The notes beneath the pieces were generated by a model. The model worked only from the letters and a program-made list of their open reading frames with translations. It did no database searches and was not told where the DNA came from. A DNA stretch of 64,000 nt from Acanthaster planci (Eukaryota; Echinodermata; Asteroidea; Valvatida; Acanthasteridae), in contig NW_019091440.1 of NCBI RefSeq assembly GCF_001949145.1, forward strand, positions 457,463 through 521,462. The letters are read 5' to 3'. Shown piece by piece: positions 35,321 through 48,791 of this stretch. Position 1 is the stretch's first letter; every line of letters starts with the position of its first letter. The position numbers were made by a program, and so were the translations under genes.

Positions 35321-38300
35321 TATGATGACAGTATGTATATTTAAATCTCTGGCTTAAATTGGCAAATGGAACCACAAAATTGGGCCATGCCAAAGGGGTG
35401 GTACACTCTCCCGGGGAATGAAAGATGGGGATTTAAAAAGTGATCGGCAACGGTCTAATTGGGAAGAGGGAACGGGAGAGAAAGATGACGATGCTAGACT
35501 CAAGCATGAACTTGGTGATGGAGAAGGTGACATTCGAGGCTGCAGCCTATGGGGAAGGAACGGTGGAATACACCAGAGGAAACATGATGATAATGTCCCC
35601 CATCTGCTCCATGAATGATGCATGGTCGAGGACTGTGGCTGTGTAGTCTTCCAACAGCAAAGCCTAGCCCAGCAAATGTTGAGGGATAATGTCTATCACG
35701 CTAACAAGCTTTTACAAATGGATGGTGATGTGGTTTTGAGCTCCAGGGTCAACTGCTTTTAAATTGCACAGGGACAAGGGAAGGGTGCCCATCAAATAAG
35801 TTTCACAAGGGGAAAGGCCACGAGATACGCATCTTCACTGCCTTCTTGAAAAGAGCACAAACGATGCGAGTGGAAGTGGCTGGAAATTGCGATTTTGATC
35901 AAGGGGATATGACCAATATAGTATCACCTTTGACATAGTTCATTTGAATGGCTTAATCGATGGATGCTCCTCCCCCTCTAAAAAAAGAAAATGAACGAAA
36001 TATTTTGATTGTACAAAAAAAGCGAAAGGTACTTTTGTTGGGACTGTTTCAATTCTCTTTCTTCAAAAGTATGTAAAAACTCCCAAATTTAGCCTGAGAA
36101 AGACCATAAAAGGTTACATGTACATAAAGTAATTTCCAAATTGTTTGGTTCCCAGAAAAATATAAATTTAATAAATTTATAATTTTATAAATGTAATGAT
36201 TTATTTCACCACATCCAACAGCAAGTAAATTGCCTGTAAATTCTACACTAGATCCACCCTCGCATACATTAACTTGTACATAGCTTGTGATTTTACGCAG
36301 GGCTGGGTGACTTTTGACCAAGAGGCGTAGCCAAGGCATTTTCTTGGGGGGGGGGGCCACAGTCAATTTGCCGACTTGTAACTTCTTCGCCAAAATCTTG
36401 TCGTGTAAAATTCCCAAAGTGAGGAAAACAGAAATCTGCGGTACACTAAATCTCAAGTTTGGATTCATTTGCTGACCGACGCTCTACTTGCTGGCTGGAA
36501 TTACTTGTTGGGAGCCCCCCCTGCTATTACGCCCCAGTGTTGACTGACTTGTAGGTGCGCTCAACTACACTTTACAATGCTGTTTGAAACTACCCTGAAA
36601 GCGTGCAGACATTGCCGGTGACAGCCCCCATTCATTAAGCAGAACTGTAGGCGATATGAAATACATTATTGATTACATGATGGCTGCCGTGCCATTCATG
36701 AATGTGGCCAGACAGGATTAACTAGTAACGAGCAGTAGTTGACTGTCTCCCCGGAGAATGGCATGTGTCCCTGCAGTCGAGATGCAATTCTCGGCTTCTC
36801 AAGGGCTGAAGATGCGACGTGCATGTCGGCAGACGTTCGGTATGCACTGGCAACAGCTTAGCGGCATGACTCATGCTGTGCTCGGCAGTGACTTTTTCTT
36901 ATGCCTGGCCACTCATCGTATCCAGTAACCACAACAATGATTCTCCATCCACACTACTGTGGGACAGCAGTTACATTGTACCTCTCTAGCCATGTGCCAA
37001 CTTACATCTACAGCACTCTTAGAAATAACAGCAAATTCTCAAGTTTCTTGAGTTCCTTTGAATTTTCACTTCAACGAGTTGGTAACAGCTGCCTTTTCCA
37101 TTGAACACAGGGTCTGATGACTTCCTAAATGTCAAGAGTCTAAAAATAAGTGAACCGAAGAAAATCCACCCCCTCCTTTTGTATTTAATTTTCATGAGCA
37201 AAGTTTACAAAATGTTGTCCAAGTCCTCGGCGCATGTCCATTTTCATGTCAATGTGACGATCAACCCCCCTCCTGCTTACAACAAGTGCAGACATTTGCC
37301 TGTCACCAAGCTTGCAGGAATTGGCTTAAATGGCCAGTTCTAATCTCGTAAATGTTCCTGCGATTTCTAATCTCAAACATACATGTATGGAGCAGTGGTA
37401 CAAAATGTGGAGCAAAGTTTATTACGCCGACTTTCAGGGGAACTCGCCCCAGCCTGGCCGCTCAAGAAACTGCTCCAAAAAGAAACACTCTCTATAATTT
37501 GATGTCAGGTTTGATGTCATTGTCAGCAGGTGCACACTTGCATAAAAATTATGCACGTATGGCCGTTGAGAATCTTCTAATAATGCAATTCAGACAGAAT
37601 GCGGGTAGTGGTAGGTAAAATGCGTTTTCCAGCACGCTGCAATAAATATAAAAGGGCTTGGACATATTAATGGTCCGAGTCTGATCTTGTTTGATTTATG
37701 TACACACTGTTCTCATCATGATAGGGTGAAGGCCAAAGCTGGCAGGTGTCGTTAAACTTGGTGAGTCATCTTTAGGTCGAAAACCCCCAAACTCGTGGAA
37801 TGAAAAGAAAGCTGTGCACTTGCTATGTACACACTTGTACCCCAATGATGCATGATCATTCAGGCTTAGAGGCGGCCCACCTCACTGATTTTAGTGACCA
37901 GGCTTTTCCGATGAAGTTTACCAACTCACAGTTAAAATAAACAAAGATGGAAGGAAAAGGCAAAATAGCTTACATATTTTGAAACAGATCAGTTTCAAAT
38001 TGTTCAGAATGGTAAAGATGAACACTGAATACAAAATCTGTTTATTTTAGAGGGGAAACCAGAGTAAATGTACTATTAGACAATGCAGAATTTATTTTAG
38101 GCCTTTTTGAAAAACACTCAATTTTGTTTTAGGTACTAGAATGGTGGCAAAATGTGTATGACCACTTTACACCTATTAGTACCCCTGGGGAAACGCTGAT
38201 GATAATGTACATCTGTGCTGGAAAACACACAGGCCCTAAAGTAGGCCTCCGTTTCATCATCTTTACCGCGAGTATTCAGTGGGAGGCCACTACAAGTATT

Positions 38301-38365
38301 TACAGTGGCAGGGGACTACAGCTTGTCAGAAACTCATGGACAGCAGACTTGTGTTGCTGGCCTTA

Positions 38366-38610
38366 GGGTAATTTCAGAAATTAGGGGTCCACAAGTGTGA
38401 CATTTTCGTATCCCTGTTACATCTGACCTTTGTTACTTGACATGAAAATATCACCCGAATCGTTTTCAAACTATGACTATTTGATTGGCAGGTAATTTGC
38501 ATTTATTCATCACTCTTGGAAATTGGACAATGTGTTCTGAACCTACAAAATCATATGTCAGATGTGACAGGGGCACGAAAAAATGGACCTCTAATTTCTG
38601 AAAATACTGT
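38366..38610 (+). mobile_element. MITE of the GGGTAATT family, copy 3
   Basis: Starts gggtaatttcagaaattagg; ends acctctaatttctgaaaata. Colinear with the copy at 32,836 over its whole length (shared tttgattggcaggt, attcatcactcttgg, acaaaatcatatg). Confidence 0.82.
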
Positions 38611-39950
38611 ACAGTGTACCGGGTACATCCTGTACAAGGAACACCTACATGTACATGGAGATGGCAAAACATTATTGCTCACGCTTTAACACCAAAACTG
38701 GAATTTCTGGAAAATGATGAATTTTCGACTCTCTCCCCTTAAAATGACTAGATATTTACCTGTGCAAGGAGTTCGGATTATCAGTGCAGTTAGTGTACAG
38801 TAGTCATCATGACTGGGCCCCACACAGCTGACAACAACCGATTTCAAGGGAATCCCTACACGTCAGTGACACTTACTGCATTCACTCCAGCAATCTGCCA
38901 GTCAATTGCCAAACCGCAAACCCTCCTGTCTCCAGAGCATGTAATCTTCCTTTTACATTTACTGTAACTGCTTTTTTCCCTTACAAGTAGTGCAAAATAC
39001 ATGTATATTCCTCTTACAGTGCAAACAGTGGCATACATGTAACTGAGGGAGTGAAGGGGCACGTGCCCATCCCCCCTCCCCTGGGTACCACCCCCTCATT
39101 TGAAATCTGTGAATCATCTCCATTTTTTATTTGCTTGTTGTGCCCCCTTGAAAAAATGTGTGCACCCCCGGGTGCCCCCCTGGTGCCCTCGCCCCCCTCC
39201 CAGTTAGACCCAGTTACGCCTCTGAGTGCAAGATATCCTTCCTGCAGTGATCAGTTTTTTCCCCCATACAATACATCAAATGCAGGCTACATTCACATGT
39301 TTGTCATTGTGTAGCACGGTAATTCCTTGACCTGAACTGGTTCATTATTAAACAGAAAAACCATGAAAATCTGAAGCAGATAAATGCACCTTATGTAAAA
39401 TGTCACGTGACTGTGGTGGACTCCATTTGCCAGCAACAGTAAAGAGCGTCTTGAACCACAACTATACATAATGTAAATGTATACAGTTCACCTGTAAATT
39501 CTAAGCATGTGCGGTACAGTTTGTGGTACATGCACTGTAGGGTTAAGCAGCTCAGAGTGGCCTCCTAAGGCACCTAGAATAAGTGCTAATTAATTCACAG
39601 GAGAGGCAAGTGAGGGCAATCTAATGAACGATGATACAATGGCACACTGGTATGCATGTAATCATGGTAATGCATGTAATGTTACGGTATGTGGTTTCAC
39701 ATGGCAATGGCCGCATCATTTGAAGGTCAGTTCCGCCATCATGACCAAGCACTATGGGTAGGCTCTGCTAATGTCACAGTCATGCTTTTGCCTACAGGGC
39801 TGGTACCGGTACATGTGTGTTACAAAATCTCTCACCATCTATCAAAAACACCAAATTATAAACATTTTAACTGAATACTTAAAAACAAAAAACCCTCTAA
39901 AAGTAGTTATAATCTGACACTAAGCTATGGTACTGTACATGTACATGAAT

Positions 39951-40247
39951 GTGTAGGTGTGGCATACATAACGTGGACCTCTGTACAAAGAAGTCCAGGG
40001 TGTGATGGCGTTGTGTGGACTCCCACATGTCCACAAAAAGTTTTCCACTCTCTGAAAAACTGTTCAGAGGCATTTCTGGGTCAAGGTTGTCTGTAGCAAA
40101 ATGAAGAGGAACAGTCCAGGAAATTGTCGACATCAAAAATCCAGCTTGAAGGAGTTATCCTAGTTGGAGAAAAAGGAACATTTTCCTCAAGTTTCCTTAA
40201 CCACAGGAGAACAAAGGAATGTCCACACTTTGTATGTAAAAGAGGTA
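39951..40247 (-). repeat. 300-bp dispersed repeat, minus-orientation copy
   Basis: Reverse complement of 29803-30102 (cataacgtggacctctgtac ... aggaacagtccaggaaattg ... gaatgtccacactttgtatg). About 80% agreement by eye over the full length, with small indels. Confidence 0.78.
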
Positions 40248-43200
40248 GGTACATGTAAGTGTCTACAGGGTGATATTCCCACAAATGTGGAATGCCCATA
40301 CAAAAATAAGCTGTTTTACTATTAATAGGCAATGTGATAGGGTCTAACTATATGTCCGCATTAATGTGCCTTCCAATCCTCGGGCACATGGCAGACACAA
40401 GTGCTGAAATCAGTGAAGTGCCCTCCCTTTCAAGAAATTTTTTGTCTCTTTTTCAACATGAGAATGTTTGGAGCCTCAGCAATTACCACTAACTAAATGG
40501 GTGCATGTATCACGGCCCTCTTTGATTATCACAGACTGCTGAATTTCCGACGGACTTTCAAAGGTAATCAGTGACCGAGTGATAAATCACTTTCATCGTG
40601 GAATGACTCACTTGCTCCTGTACCTACAAGTACACTGTACATGTAACTCCCAGCTCATTCATTTTGCTGCATTGCTTTGTCCTCTACAATAACTCTTACA
40701 ATCAGGCCTATCTTGCAGGTCTGCGTCCGTCATTTGTTTTTATTCTGAAAAAAATTATACTTCCCAAGGACAAATCCATGGATGTTGAGTCATCCAACGG
40801 ACCGAACTTATCTGAATCAAAATATTTGTCAGTTTTGTTGAATTGCTTAACTGGAAAAATGATCTTGGGAAATACAAGCATTTTCTTTCTTGCAATTTTC
40901 CTCTGTAAATTTCAGATTATATTTGAACGTGAAAAAAACGACCTTGGAAAATAGTTTCTCTCTCACAATTTTCCTCTTTAAGTTTCAGATTGTATTTGAA
41001 CTCAAAAGAAAAAAGAGTTCCATGGGAACAGAAGCCGGTAGTTTGCTGTTCTGAGGGTTTATCTTTCATTGAGAGCTGTCCTCGGTGATTAAATTGTGTG
41101 ATTAGTCCAATAAAATTTAATGGAACAAAGATGCAACACAGTGCCCTGTCCCCTGAAGCCTGTACCCCACACACGTACAAATGTGGGCTACAAGTTACAT
41201 GTCTACTAGGGGCCTATTTGTTTCACAGGAAGGGATATATGGACTTGCATGATGATCCTAATGCTGGTTTCCACCATCCACTGTGTGGGTTTTGGTGTCT
41301 GTAATCCAACGACAGATCGCTAATCATGATCCAGATCCGTGTGAAACAAACACTGCCATGCTATACATGTATGAAGGTTTGAGGTGTCTGGTGTGATTCA
41401 GAGCTGAGGCACCCTCACCGTGCCCCAACCTTTAAGGCAGTTTTACCAGGGATCTCCTTGAACCCTCCTTGGTTTTCTCCCACCCTTGTGGCAGACCCCC
41501 AATGGCTCACTCTACCCCACATGTACTTTCAGGGCATCAAGCCCATACTGGCTCTCGTACCTTCCTCTAACCTCTTCAAAACTCCCAGTAGATTTAGGGT
41601 GACCTATGGAAGGTAAGGTTAGCATTGGTGGAATTGTTGACCCAGAGCTGCAGGTACCATTATGCCTCGTGAATACATGTACACGTATGTATGTAAATCC
41701 TGCATAAATGTACATGTCCGTAAAATACATCCATTTCACAGACGAAGGGCTCACTGAATGCAGCGAGCATTGTGTACACAATGAATGACTCACTCAAGGT
41801 TCCCCCCTCACTCATGGTATAAAGGACGTGTACAACATATGTGTACATGTACATGTTTGTGTGTGGGGTTATGTGCACATGAAATTTATGCGCACGTACA
41901 TGGTACACATGGGACATTGTTCTGCCGGCCTCATTAAAGGTCTTGTGCAAGACAAGGGCCTGGGGCTCCGAGTGGGACCACGCTTTAGCAGATAAATCTC
42001 TTTCAAAGTTTTTCTGATGAAAAAAACACAGAGACCTCATCCTTTTTCGCAGCCAAGTCTGAGCTCTCAACTGTCTTGAGGTAAATTTTCTTCAACCCTT
42101 TTGCGCCCGGTAAAAGGGTCATAGCGGTTCCAATTAAACGCAAAAAAAAAACCCAGACCAGACTGGTGCAAGTCAAATGTTTTGAAGAATATTCCCCGAT
42201 ATAAGATTTCTGGACTAGCCGCAATTGCACCGCATATGGTCGACTGGTCATACCCCTGTGATTTGTCTAATCCCATAAACTCTCCATAGTTGGAAACTGA
42301 AGGAGTTTCACCCAATCACGGTGAATCGAGATCGGATTTCTTTTTAAATATGAATTAGGACAATTGTGACGAAAGAGGAAACATGTCAGGAAATCTGGAT
42401 AGAATTGAACCAGTAGCATTCAGATCAGGATACGGCCTTCCTCTGAAAATTCCTGGTATACCGCCCTTTTTAACCCTAACTCCCCAGAGTGATTTACCAG
42501 GAACCATACCCATTCATACAAATTCCAACACCATATGGTAAACTGTGCACAAAAGCTGTTGGACTCTGTTTATTTTGGGTATGCCCGAACCCATGTTAAA
42601 GCACAAGCAGTTTAGGGGTACAGTACCCAGTGCCACAAATTCACTCACTTTACTGGTGTTCAATTCTGTGTGGTTGGGGAAGGTTAGGGCTAATGTACAT
42701 GTATGCATGTTCATGTTGGTACATGTACATGTACAGTTTTATGACAATGAGGCTACATTGTACGTATCACATGCCGTACGTTCAAGGTACATTGTAGAAG
42801 GCTGCAGATAATGAGAAAAATCACCAGTGGTTTCATATGCACCATTAACAATACTTCATTTTATCTGAACAGATTCATCCTGTTTGTTGAGAAAATAAAC
42901 TGGTTGAACAGAACCAACAAACTGTTGACACTACTCTGCAGCCAGTTTTGTCCACTGCTAATGACTGACAAGGGACAAATCTGTCAGGTCGATGTCAACA
43001 CCTCTTTAGTTCGGAGGAATAAATACATTTTGAACATCATTTTACTCGGTCGTTTCATCGTGGATGTCATTTGAAACTTAATCCCACGACTTCCTGGGAC
43101 GGTAACGATGGGATGCAGAAGTGATGAGAGGGAAAGAAAAATAACACCAAGGAAAGATTTAGTAAACACATGTAGGGTTAATATTACCTTTTTTTATCAG

Positions 43201-44814
43201 AAAGACGTGATAATCTGGCAATAGATCATTCATGTTCTGATGTTAAAAACGGCAATTAGTACGGTCAAAGCTACTCAGACTGGGGTTTCAGCAACAGTAT
43301 ATTATCACGAGTGTAGAGCGATCCAATTCCCAGAAGAGTGCAATAATCAAACCAGTAAGAGTTCCATACACAGACATCATATCATTTTTGCTTGCAGTGA
43401 CATCAGCCATCAGAAAGTGATAAGTCCTAAATTGTCAAGTTTAGCAAGGAAAATATTAAAGTGTTTACTAAGAAAATTAAGAGTTTTTCAGACCAAACTC
43501 TCCAGGCTTGTTTACAGGGTGTCAAGTGGTAAGCTTGTATGGAACTCTTTCTGTGAAATCATTCTGAATGGCATAATGTTACAGGTACATGTATGTTGTA
43601 ACCAAAACTCCACCAATCAAGCATGACAGGTGTACCTCGGCCCGAGTTGCCCACTGGACAGTGAAATCAAACAGAGTGGAACAAATTTACTCTTTGCAAT
43701 GGCTCACGTCCCACTGGTTCTCCACACATCACAAGGGTTTTTACTCTATTCATAAACAATTAGGATGAAAAGTATTTTTCAATTACAAAATTAAATGTGA
43801 CCCATCATTAATTAATTTGTTTGGGAAAACTTCAAAACTGTTTAGTTACTACAACTTACAAGCATGGATATGATGGAGGTCAGGAAAAAATTACTTTGCA
43901 AAGAATAACATTGGTTCAAGGAAATTTTTACTGGTAAATATTACTTTACCGGTAGGCCTAGAGCAACCAATAATTGTGGTTCATTAAATTATTTAAACCC
44001 TACAAAATAACAATAATAATTTCCAACCCTACATGTACATGCTGAAAGATTTTCGACAATTCCAAATGATTTCAGCATAAAGTGACAACTGCGTTTATCG
44101 GCAACCAACCGTAAATTTTGACAAACATGTCAAATGAATACAAATTACACGTGTGTAGAACGTGTACATTATTAAGGTTAGGGCGCGCGGCCTAGTCATA
44201 CTGTACAAAATACCGGTAATTATTTTAATGAATGTAGAAGCAAAATAAACTTTTCTTACCCTCTGTTTTGGACACGATCTAGCCAACGCAACAACAGCTC
44301 ACACCACTCCGATTTTCAAAATCCCTGCTCTAAAGTGACAGAATGAATATTTTTGTCATGACTAACCACCATCCAGCGTGCCGCGAAACGTGAGCATATG
44401 CGTACTCGAAGCAGCGCACAAACCGCAAGAAAGACTGTCCCTAGTGACCATTGTTGTCTACGGCTACGGTTACTCACTAATATGGGGCAGGGAAAATAAG
44501 TCAAAGTTGTAGCCACAAAATGCCCAACATGAATGCGGCCTTGCAATTCAACTAGGCGTTTTTAAACGCCCGCTTGGGCTTGGAAATTAACAGGTGCCTC
44601 CCACTTATCCCTATCAATTATTGATAGTGGCCTTGTAATGAACTCCCAGATCATTCAATAATTTGTTTAGAGAAACAAACCGGTGGTATATTTGCCGTTT
44701 AAAAGGAAATACTTTAAATCTAAAAGAATTTTTTTCACCGGCCTAAAAATAATCAAAATCCCTGACTGGGATATCCCTGACTGGGATCAAGAGTTAGGTG
44801 GCGCTATCACTCGT

Positions 44815-44965
44815 TGGTATTGTTTTGTCTGAGGCCGCACCCATCGCTTTTTGAATGGCACCCGCTTCCCCCGGCCCCGCCCAATGATCATGGGCCCAAA
44901 GTTTTGGCTGCGTCATCAGCGAGCCGGGGCACCGGGTCGGTCGCGCGGCCACAGGGTGATAGGTG
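44815..44965. promoter_or_regulatory. GC-rich block, possible promoter-type region
   Basis: A short run with several CpGs (for example cgagccggggcaccgggtcg and the following cgcgcgg) stands out from the AT-rich surroundings about 3 kb upstream of the 47,900 coding exon. Farther downstream, at about 45,749, the sequence caagatggcgcgc resembles a YY1-type element often found at transcription starts. No start site can be fixed from sequence alone. Confidence 0.25.
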
Positions 44966-47899
44966 CAGACTAGACCATTAAATCAAATGCCATAGGCAAC
45001 TGTGATAAATATCCCCACTTCAAAAAATCATTCTCACAAGTTTCACAGGTTTCTTTCATTTTGCTTTCACTTTTCAGTGGTTCAACCACTGACTTTTGAA
45101 GATATTTCTGTCCAGAGAAAATCATCCATAAAAACAATCAGGAGGCCCATCGCCATTTTGGGAATTGGTGCCTACACTCCATCATCATGGCAAAATAGAG
45201 CAATTTGGAGGGCTCCGATTGGTCCGATACTTTCAGAAATACAAGCTGACAGTCCTGCCCCCGCATTTCATCCACCTTTTTAACAAACCGCCCAGTCCAC
45301 GTGCCACGAAAGGCTTTAAAAGCAGAGAATTTGAACAGCCTTCAAATCGTGATTTGGTACGTCCGCGCAGGCAATTTTGGACCTATTTACTGGCCTGCGA
45401 CCTGATGCTGCAGCAAAATTCCTACTTGGCCTCGACAAAAATGCATAGAAATGCTTTCGCCAAAGCATTCAACGCAAACACATAGGTCTGCGAGGAGCCT
45501 CAAAAAAATACGAATAAAACGCAATGGATGTCACCTGGTGAAAAAAGAGACTGAAAAAAGAAAAGTGAAGTAGCCCAGACGATTTGGTATGAAACAGAAA
45601 AAGAACTACTCATGTAGAAAAAAAAGAACACTAAGTAGGATAGCATCGTCATGTGCGGCATGCATGCGACGCCAGGGGCCAGAGACTGACATGACAGAGG
45701 TACTGCAGGGCGCCCTCCTCAGGTGAACTGATGAATATTTGTTCAAGATGGCGCGCTCCATTGTCCATGCTGATGAGTGCTACCACCAGCTTTAACTTGC
45801 ACTGTGCTGCTTTGTTGTATAGCTCTAGCAGGTCATCATCGTCATGAGTAGTGTGTGTTCTGTCCGAAACCTGCGGCTCTAAATGGAAATGAAGAGGTAA
45901 ATGGGTCTCACAGTTTCCAATCAGAAGGATGGGAACGATTTTCTAAAAATCATGAAAATAAACTCAACCATGGCAGAAGTGACGAGCAAGGAACTCAAGT
46001 CCCTCATCACAAGACCTGACTTGGGTGAAAGTTAGGCCTAACGTTAGGCCTATATGTACGTCATAAGATTCGAGTCCAGAAAAAAAGTCTTTCCAAAAAG
46101 AATTGTTTGCAATGACCATGCAGACTTACACAATGCTTGTTTATAATGTTTATTATGTTCATGTATGTCCAACCCCACACGTAAGGCTGCGGTGGCTCTC
46201 TTTTACAATCTGTTCTTTTTTGTCGCCACCACTGCCCTACTTTAAGGCATGTCTTAAATGCCTGAAATCCAACCTGCAGGATTGGTGAAAACTTTGAATC
46301 CCAATATCTTCCAAAATGAGAATTAGTCGACAATTTTACTCTAAATGGAATATTCCTCAGAGTTTGGACCATATAAGAACACCCTAAAGCTTTCCCTAAC
46401 CGTATATTTTCTGATATATGGTGCCTTGAAAACCCAGCCAGTGATATGTACATTGTATATAGTGACCGGGGGTAGTGCCATTTTGAAAAACAAAAACAGC
46501 GCTTCGTGCTACTTTCATCAAGAGAAATCAAAGATGTGATGTGAACCTGTGGAAATTCAGACTCAGAGGTAGGACCTGCATGTAGGCCTAAATGTGAAAA
46601 TTGCCCAAAATGATTTTTCTCTCCTAATTTTATAATTTACAGTTTTGTGTTCAAATATTGGTGACTCAAATAAGCCAATTTCCTGTACTGTCACCATGTT
46701 GATTTTAGCACCCCCGGGGGAATAGACCTAAGTGAACAAAGCTAGAGGGGAACAAATTGTTTACAAGTTAATAATGACAATCGTGAGCATCCATTCGCCA
46801 AATGTTATGCAACGTTAGTGTCATGAATTTGTTCCCCTCTGTTAAGTTGTCTGAGCTTGTGCACATGACACGTGAAAAAGGCTTATTGACTTGAGCTAAA
46901 TACTTGACCCGACTCAATTCGATGTTTCTGCCTGATGACTCAAGTCACTGTGTTGCAATGACTTGACTCAACTTGACTCACTAAAATTAGTGACTCGCTC
47001 ATAGAGTTAGATATAATAATGACTCGCTACAGTTCTGGCTATGGTAAAGTTTCAGCTATTTCATTTAGGCCTATGCCAACTTACTCTGCCATCACAAATA
47101 TTTTGCAACAAGATTTCTGTCATCCATTCTTGATGCAGTTAAGTGTCTGCTGGAGAGGTTTAACTCCTTCACGTCGGATGACGGTAAGAGCCGCCTTACA
47201 AATTGACATCGTCAGCCCGCTTTTCAGCTTTTATTCTTGCCCACACTCGAGCGAACACGGTGAAAGAAGGCATACCCTGGCTCTTGTACATATGGTAATT
47301 GGTCTTTGTGTGTTGCCAAGAAATGAAAAGACCGAATTTGCATCATAATCACCAGCTTCACAATAGTCCCCACTTTGAAAAGAGGCAACAGGAATGTGGA
47401 AGGGTGAGTAGAGCCACATGCCACTGAACAATCAGCCTTTTCACTGTGTAATTCAAAGCGTGCAGAGCACACAGGACCACAAACCGAGAATTTGTGGTTT
47501 GGCAGGTGGCCTTCGGGGCCAAGCGAGGCTGGAATTCTCGGAGTCGGCTTTCAGAAAAAAGTTCCCATCGTCAAGGGGTCAATATCTCAATAAAATGTAT
47601 GTAAAATTCAGTATTTTGCCCATCCACACCACTGAAGATCGACAACATGTACTCTCTCATTGTAGTCAGCAGCAAGCCAGCTTGACCAATCGTAATGCAG
47701 CCCTCTTTTTCTTGTTTTCCTGATGTAAATATTCATGTACATGTGTGGTCCGTGGTGATGTTTTTTTATGCTGCCATTTTTCATATAGGGGACTGGATGA
47801 ATGCCACAAAAGCCTTTCATTTCACATCTGAAGCATTTATCAAGGACTGGAATCCTATGCTCTTCCCAGTGTTGGTGGACAGCAGGCATTTGAGGCACC

Positions 47900-48466
47900 A
47901 TGCCCAGACTCATCAAGAAGAAATATTCCCAGGAGGTTAGAGACGAGGAGAACATTGGCGGAGATGGTGCAAGACCAGAGGACGTTGCCGACGTCTTAAA
48001 GAAACGCCTGCTGCTGATGTCCGGGAAGCTCCCCGCTCTGACACCAAGATCAACTCCAGACAGCCACGTGAACGAGCCTACATTTCGAGACACCACAGAA
48101 CTGCGGCAACCTCTCCCGTCGAGGATCGCCACCAAGGGGTCTGACGGAGAGCAAAGTTACAGAGACATTGCCCAGCGCAGGGAAGGGGCACCTCGCAGCG
48201 ACGCATCCCAGCTCGGCCAGCGATGCACGGTGGAGCTGGGCGAGGAAGGCACCAGCGGATTCCGGCGGCGTCTGTCGTCAGGGAGCAAGCGGGCTACGAT
48301 GGAAGGGAATCCAATGACGAGTTCCCCGGGGGTCTCTGCCCACCAACGAGCCAAGAAAGCCATGAGGGACCGACTCTTGGGAAATGCAAGTCAGAGGTTG
48401 CAGGCACATCAAGAGGGCGCGCCTGGCCGGTTTAACGACGAGCCGGAGAAAGAAAGCTTTGGAAAG
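47900..48466 (+). CDS. Unrecognised 189-codon coding exon upstream of Cabin1; possible N-terminal extension
   Basis: An ATG in good context (gcaccATGc) opens 189 codons ending at an aag|gtactt donor in phase 0; the frame closes at a stop near 48,530. The stretch is GC-rich relative to its surroundings, unlike the flanking intergenic DNA. The product is charged and low in hydrophobic residues (start MPRLIKKKYSQEV; later KKAMRDRLLG), looks disordered, and has no domain I know. The next plus-strand exon, 49814, begins in phase 0, so a spliced fusion MPRL...SFGK + MRILALN is possible. Alternatively it is a separate small gene, or a single-exon protein of 210 residues. The MPR start recalls SNAG repressor peptides, but the key Phe is missing and no zinc fingers follow. 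Confidence 0.6.
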
Positions 48467-48677
48467 GTACTTCTGTTCAAAATGATGTATTTTAAGATCC
48501 ATACCTGTACTATGCAGACGCTTGTTTTATGACCTCAGGAGCATCCTGACTCCAAATCAATTGGCTGTGGCTAACAGTAACATGAGGGCCAATGGGAAGT
48601 GGCCACAGCCGTAAGCCAATGAGTTCCATAGTCTTAAGCCAGTGGCCCATGAAACATTCAGATACAGACTATGGCTT

Positions 48678-48791
48678 CATCCGAATCTCTTGTCTAGAGC
48701 TAGGTCTAGGTCTTCACTCGATTGGAAATGCATGGAGACGTGTAGACAATAGACCTAGCCGTAGCTCTGGAAGCCCGTTTCAGACACGGCC
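48678..48791 (+). repeat. Short dispersed foldback repeat, copy 2
   Basis: catccgaatctcttgtctag, gagctaggtctaggtctt, then agacctagccgtagctctgg and aagcccgtttcagacacggc, matching 28812-28903 end to end. Lies between the 47,900 exon and Cabin1 exon 1. Confidence 0.72.

Larger units (their letters stand above)
27528..47899. other. 20-kb interval between two divergent genes
   Basis: No exon can be supported. It includes copies of four repeat families (28.8, 29.8, 31.5, 32.8, 38.4, 39.95 kb), a 38-bp tandem duplication (34.8 kb), dense ACATGT clusters (35.2, 41.7, 42.7 kb), several G/C homopolymer-rich scars (30.6, 39.1 kb) and a GC-rich block at 44.8-45.0 kb. Distal promoters or untranslated exons of either gene could lie here. 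Confidence 0.55.

Noticed and set aside
47900-47940. SNAG repressor domain (Snail/Gfi1/Ovo type) at the start of the 189-codon exon
   Set aside because: MPRLIKKK lacks the MPR-S/x-F-L-V core and no C2H2 zinc-finger exon follows on the plus strand.
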